Positions 6,444-8,116 of a stretch of DNA of 8,116 nucleotides are shown here, one piece after another. Each line of letters begins with the position of its first letter. The stretch's first letter is position 1. A model generated the notes under the pieces. It was not told the DNA's origin. It did not search any database and worked only from the letters and a program-made list of their open reading frames with translations. Source of the stretch: Gammaproteobacteria bacterium (GTDB taxonomy: Bacteria > Pseudomonadota > Gammaproteobacteria > Pseudomonadales > Azotimanducaceae). The stretch covers positions 160,447 to 168,562 of the forward strand of contig PBAA01000009.1 of NCBI GenBank assembly GCA_002715785.1, read 5' to 3'. Both the position numbers and the translations under genes were made by a program.

Positions 6444-8116
6444 TAGGATGGTTCCTCTTTTCCCAGAACCATGTCCTTAAGAGCGCCTCCCCTGATGGAC
6501 ATCGGGTACACGTGCTCATCGGGATCGATATGTGCGTCGAGAAACACCAAATCGTTTCGATAGCGGTCTCCGAAAATATCCGGGATGACGGCCTCTAACT
6601 CGTCCAGCGTGCTCACTTTGATACCCACGTGTCCAAACGCCGCCACCATTTGACTGAAGTCGGGAAGAGCGTCCCGATACGTGCTGTGAGAATGTCGTCC
6701 GGCATACTGCATGTCTTGCCATTGTTTAACCATACCGAGCGCTTGGTTATTGAGATTAATAATCTTGATCGGCAGTGAGTATTGCATGCAGGTCGATAAC
6801 TCCTGCATGTTCATCATGAAGCTCCCTTCACCGGTGATACACACGACCGTCTTATCCGGAAATGCGAATTGGACCCCCATCGCTGCTGGGAGTCCGAAGC
6901 CCATCGTTCCCAACCCCCCGGAGTTAATCCAGCGGCGTGGTTCTGCAAACCGATAGTATTGGGCCGCGAACATCTGGTGTTGTCCGACATCACTGGTGAC
7001 GTACGCATCGCCTCCCGTGGCGCGATAAACGGTCTGCACCACCTGTTGAGGTAGGAGCGAGTCGCCGACTCCACGCCGCTCGCTTTGGTCATGATCTAGC
7101 CCGTGTTCCGACCGCCACTGATCAATTCGTTGCCACCACGCTGCAATATCGGGCGCATTGTCGGGAGTATCCTTGATCTCCGTCTCTAGCAATGTCAACA
7201 ATTCCGCCAGAACGGGTTTGCAATGACCAACGATGGGGATATCAACTTCAATAATCTTGGCAATGGACGCCGGATCGACGTCGATGTGGATGATTCGAGC
7301 CTCAGGGCAAAACTTGGCCGGATTGTTCGTCACCCGATCGTCGAAACGAGCCCCTACCGCAAAGATCAGGTCGGCATGGTGCATTGCACAATTGGCTTCA
7401 TAAGTACCGTGCATACCTAGCATGCCCAAAAACAGCGCATCGTCACCAGGGAATGCTCCGAGTCCCATCAATGTGTTCGTCACGGGATAGCCCAATTTTC
7501 GGGCCACAGCCACTAGTTCAGCGCTTGCGTTGCCTTGAATGACACCACCACCGGTATATATCACTGGTCGACGCGCTTCGGTCAGGGCTTGAACAGCATT
7601 TCTGATTTGGCCTGAGTGGCCGCCCGAAGATGGCTTGTACGACCGTAACGAAATCTCCGAAGGGTACTCATATTCGTAGCGTTCGTTCGGATCGGTTGTG
7701 TCTTTGGGCACGTCGATCACGACGGGCCCTGGCCGACCACTCGCTGCGATGTAAAAAGCCTTTTTAACGACATTCGGAATCTCGCTGGCCTCTCTGACCA
7801 AAAAACTGTGTTTCACTACAGGCCGCGAGATACCCACCATGTCGGTTTCTTGGAACGCATCCGTTCCGATCTGTTCGCGAGGAACCTGACCAGAAATGAC
7901 GACAATGGGTATCGAATCCATATATGCCGTTGCGATTCCTGTAATCGCATTCGTGGCCCCCGGTCCTGACGTGACTAGAACAACCCCGGGCCGTCCAGTC
8001 GCACGCGCGTACCCGTCGGCCATATGTGTTGCCGCTTGTTCATGCCGGACCAGAATGTGTTCGATTTCTTGTTGTCGAAAGATCGCGTCGTAAATGTGAA
8101 GGGCTGCTCCACCCGG
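6443..8116 (-). CDS. ilvI: Acetolactate synthase large (catalytic) subunit, 5' end outside the window
   Basis: The catalytic subunit of acetohydroxyacid synthase condenses two pyruvates, or pyruvate with 2-oxobutyrate, using thiamine diphosphate, FAD and magnesium. The visible 557 residues run to the window edge. Reading past the internal Met at 8023 gives PGGAALHIYDAIFRQ and then RHEQAATHMADGYARATG, so the true start lies beyond 8116 and roughly 20-30 residues are missing. The catalytic glutamate is Glu26 of the visible part, in RHEQAA. Next come VTSGPGATNAITGIATAYMD, the FAD-binding middle domain (with GMHGTYEAN and VGARFDDRV), and the diphosphate-binding motif GEGSFMMNMQEL ending in NLNN (about visible residues 429-457). 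GEGS replaces GDGS, which is also usual in Pseudomonas-type enzymes. The segment GMVKQWQDMQYAGRHSHS is typical of the IlvI group, so ilvI is preferred over ilvB. Its stop overlaps the ilvH start by one base. Leader or attenuator elements, if present, would lie outside the window. Confidence 0.97.
   Translation of the reverse strand, partial: PGGAALHIYDAIFRQQEIEHILVRHEQAATHMADGYARATGRPGVVLVTSGPGATNAITGIATAYMDSIPIVVISGQVPREQIGTDAFQETDMVGISRPVVKHSFLVREASEIPNVVKKAFYIAASGRPGPVVIDVPKDTTDPNERYEYEYPSEISLRSYKPSSGGHSGQIRNAVQALTEARRPVIYTGGGVIQGNASAELVAVARKLGYPVTNTLMGLGAFPGDDALFLGMLGMHGTYEANCAMHHADLIFAVGARFDDRVTNNPAKFCPEARIIHIDVDPASIAKIIEVDIPIVGHCKPVLAELLTLLETEIKDTPDNAPDIAAWWQRIDQWRSEHGLDHDQSERRGVGDSLLPQQVVQTVYRATGGDAYVTSDVGQHQMFAAQYYRFAEPRRWINSGGLGTMGFGLPAAMGVQFAFPDKTVVCITGEGSFMMNMQELSTCMQYSLPIKIINLNNQALGMVKQWQDMQYAGRHSHSTYRDALPDFSQMVAAFGHVGIKVSTLDELEAVIPDIFGDRYRNDLVFLDAHIDPDEHVYPMSIRGGALKDMVLGKEEPS

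Noticed and set aside
6443..8023. IlvI beginning at the internal ATG 8023
   Set aside because: The frame stays open to 8116 and encodes the conserved PGGA segment and catalytic RHEQAA upstream, so the Met is internal.

Overview
The window looks like a chromosomal segment from a gammaproteobacterium with roughly balanced base composition. The main reason is gene order. Acetolactate synthase large and small subunits, class I ketol-acid reductoisomerase, type II phosphatidylserine synthase, MsrP and MsrQ follow one another on one strand, as I recall for Pseudomonas aeruginosa (the PA4696 to PA4691 block). The protein sequences also have a gammaproteobacterial look, for example the GEGSF thiamine-diphosphate motif and an IlvH of 163 residues. 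A marine or uncultured relative of the Pseudomonadales is my guess, not something the sequence proves.

Every supported gene lies on the minus strand, so transcription runs from the right edge to the left edge. From 8116 downwards: ilvI (5' end cut by the window edge), ilvH, ilvC, pssA, msrP, msrQ, a DUF4212 small symporter subunit, its large SSS-family sodium:solute symporter partner, a pterin-4a-carbinolamine dehydratase, and the start of a small basic protein cut by the left edge. Junctions are very tight: four are 1-4 base overlaps and the rest are gaps of about 5 to 60 bases. No stretch over 300 bases lacks a gene. I see no convincing terminator or internal promoter, so one long transcript is plausible.

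The right half makes branched-chain amino acids: IlvI/IlvH condense pyruvate to acetohydroxy acids and IlvC isomerises and reduces them. PssA starts phosphatidylethanolamine synthesis. MsrP (periplasmic, molybdenum cofactor, Tat-exported) and MsrQ (haem membrane partner) repair oxidised methionine in envelope proteins. The left part adds a two-subunit sodium symporter, probably for a small organic acid, and a pterin dehydratase that may relate to pterin or molybdopterin metabolism.

No CRISPR array, mobile element, tRNA or rRNA was seen. This is mostly conserved housekeeping DNA. The less ordinary parts are the left-hand additions to the conserved block, the EF-hand-like loop in the symporter, the small unrecognised gene at the left edge, and the repeated use of TTG start codons.
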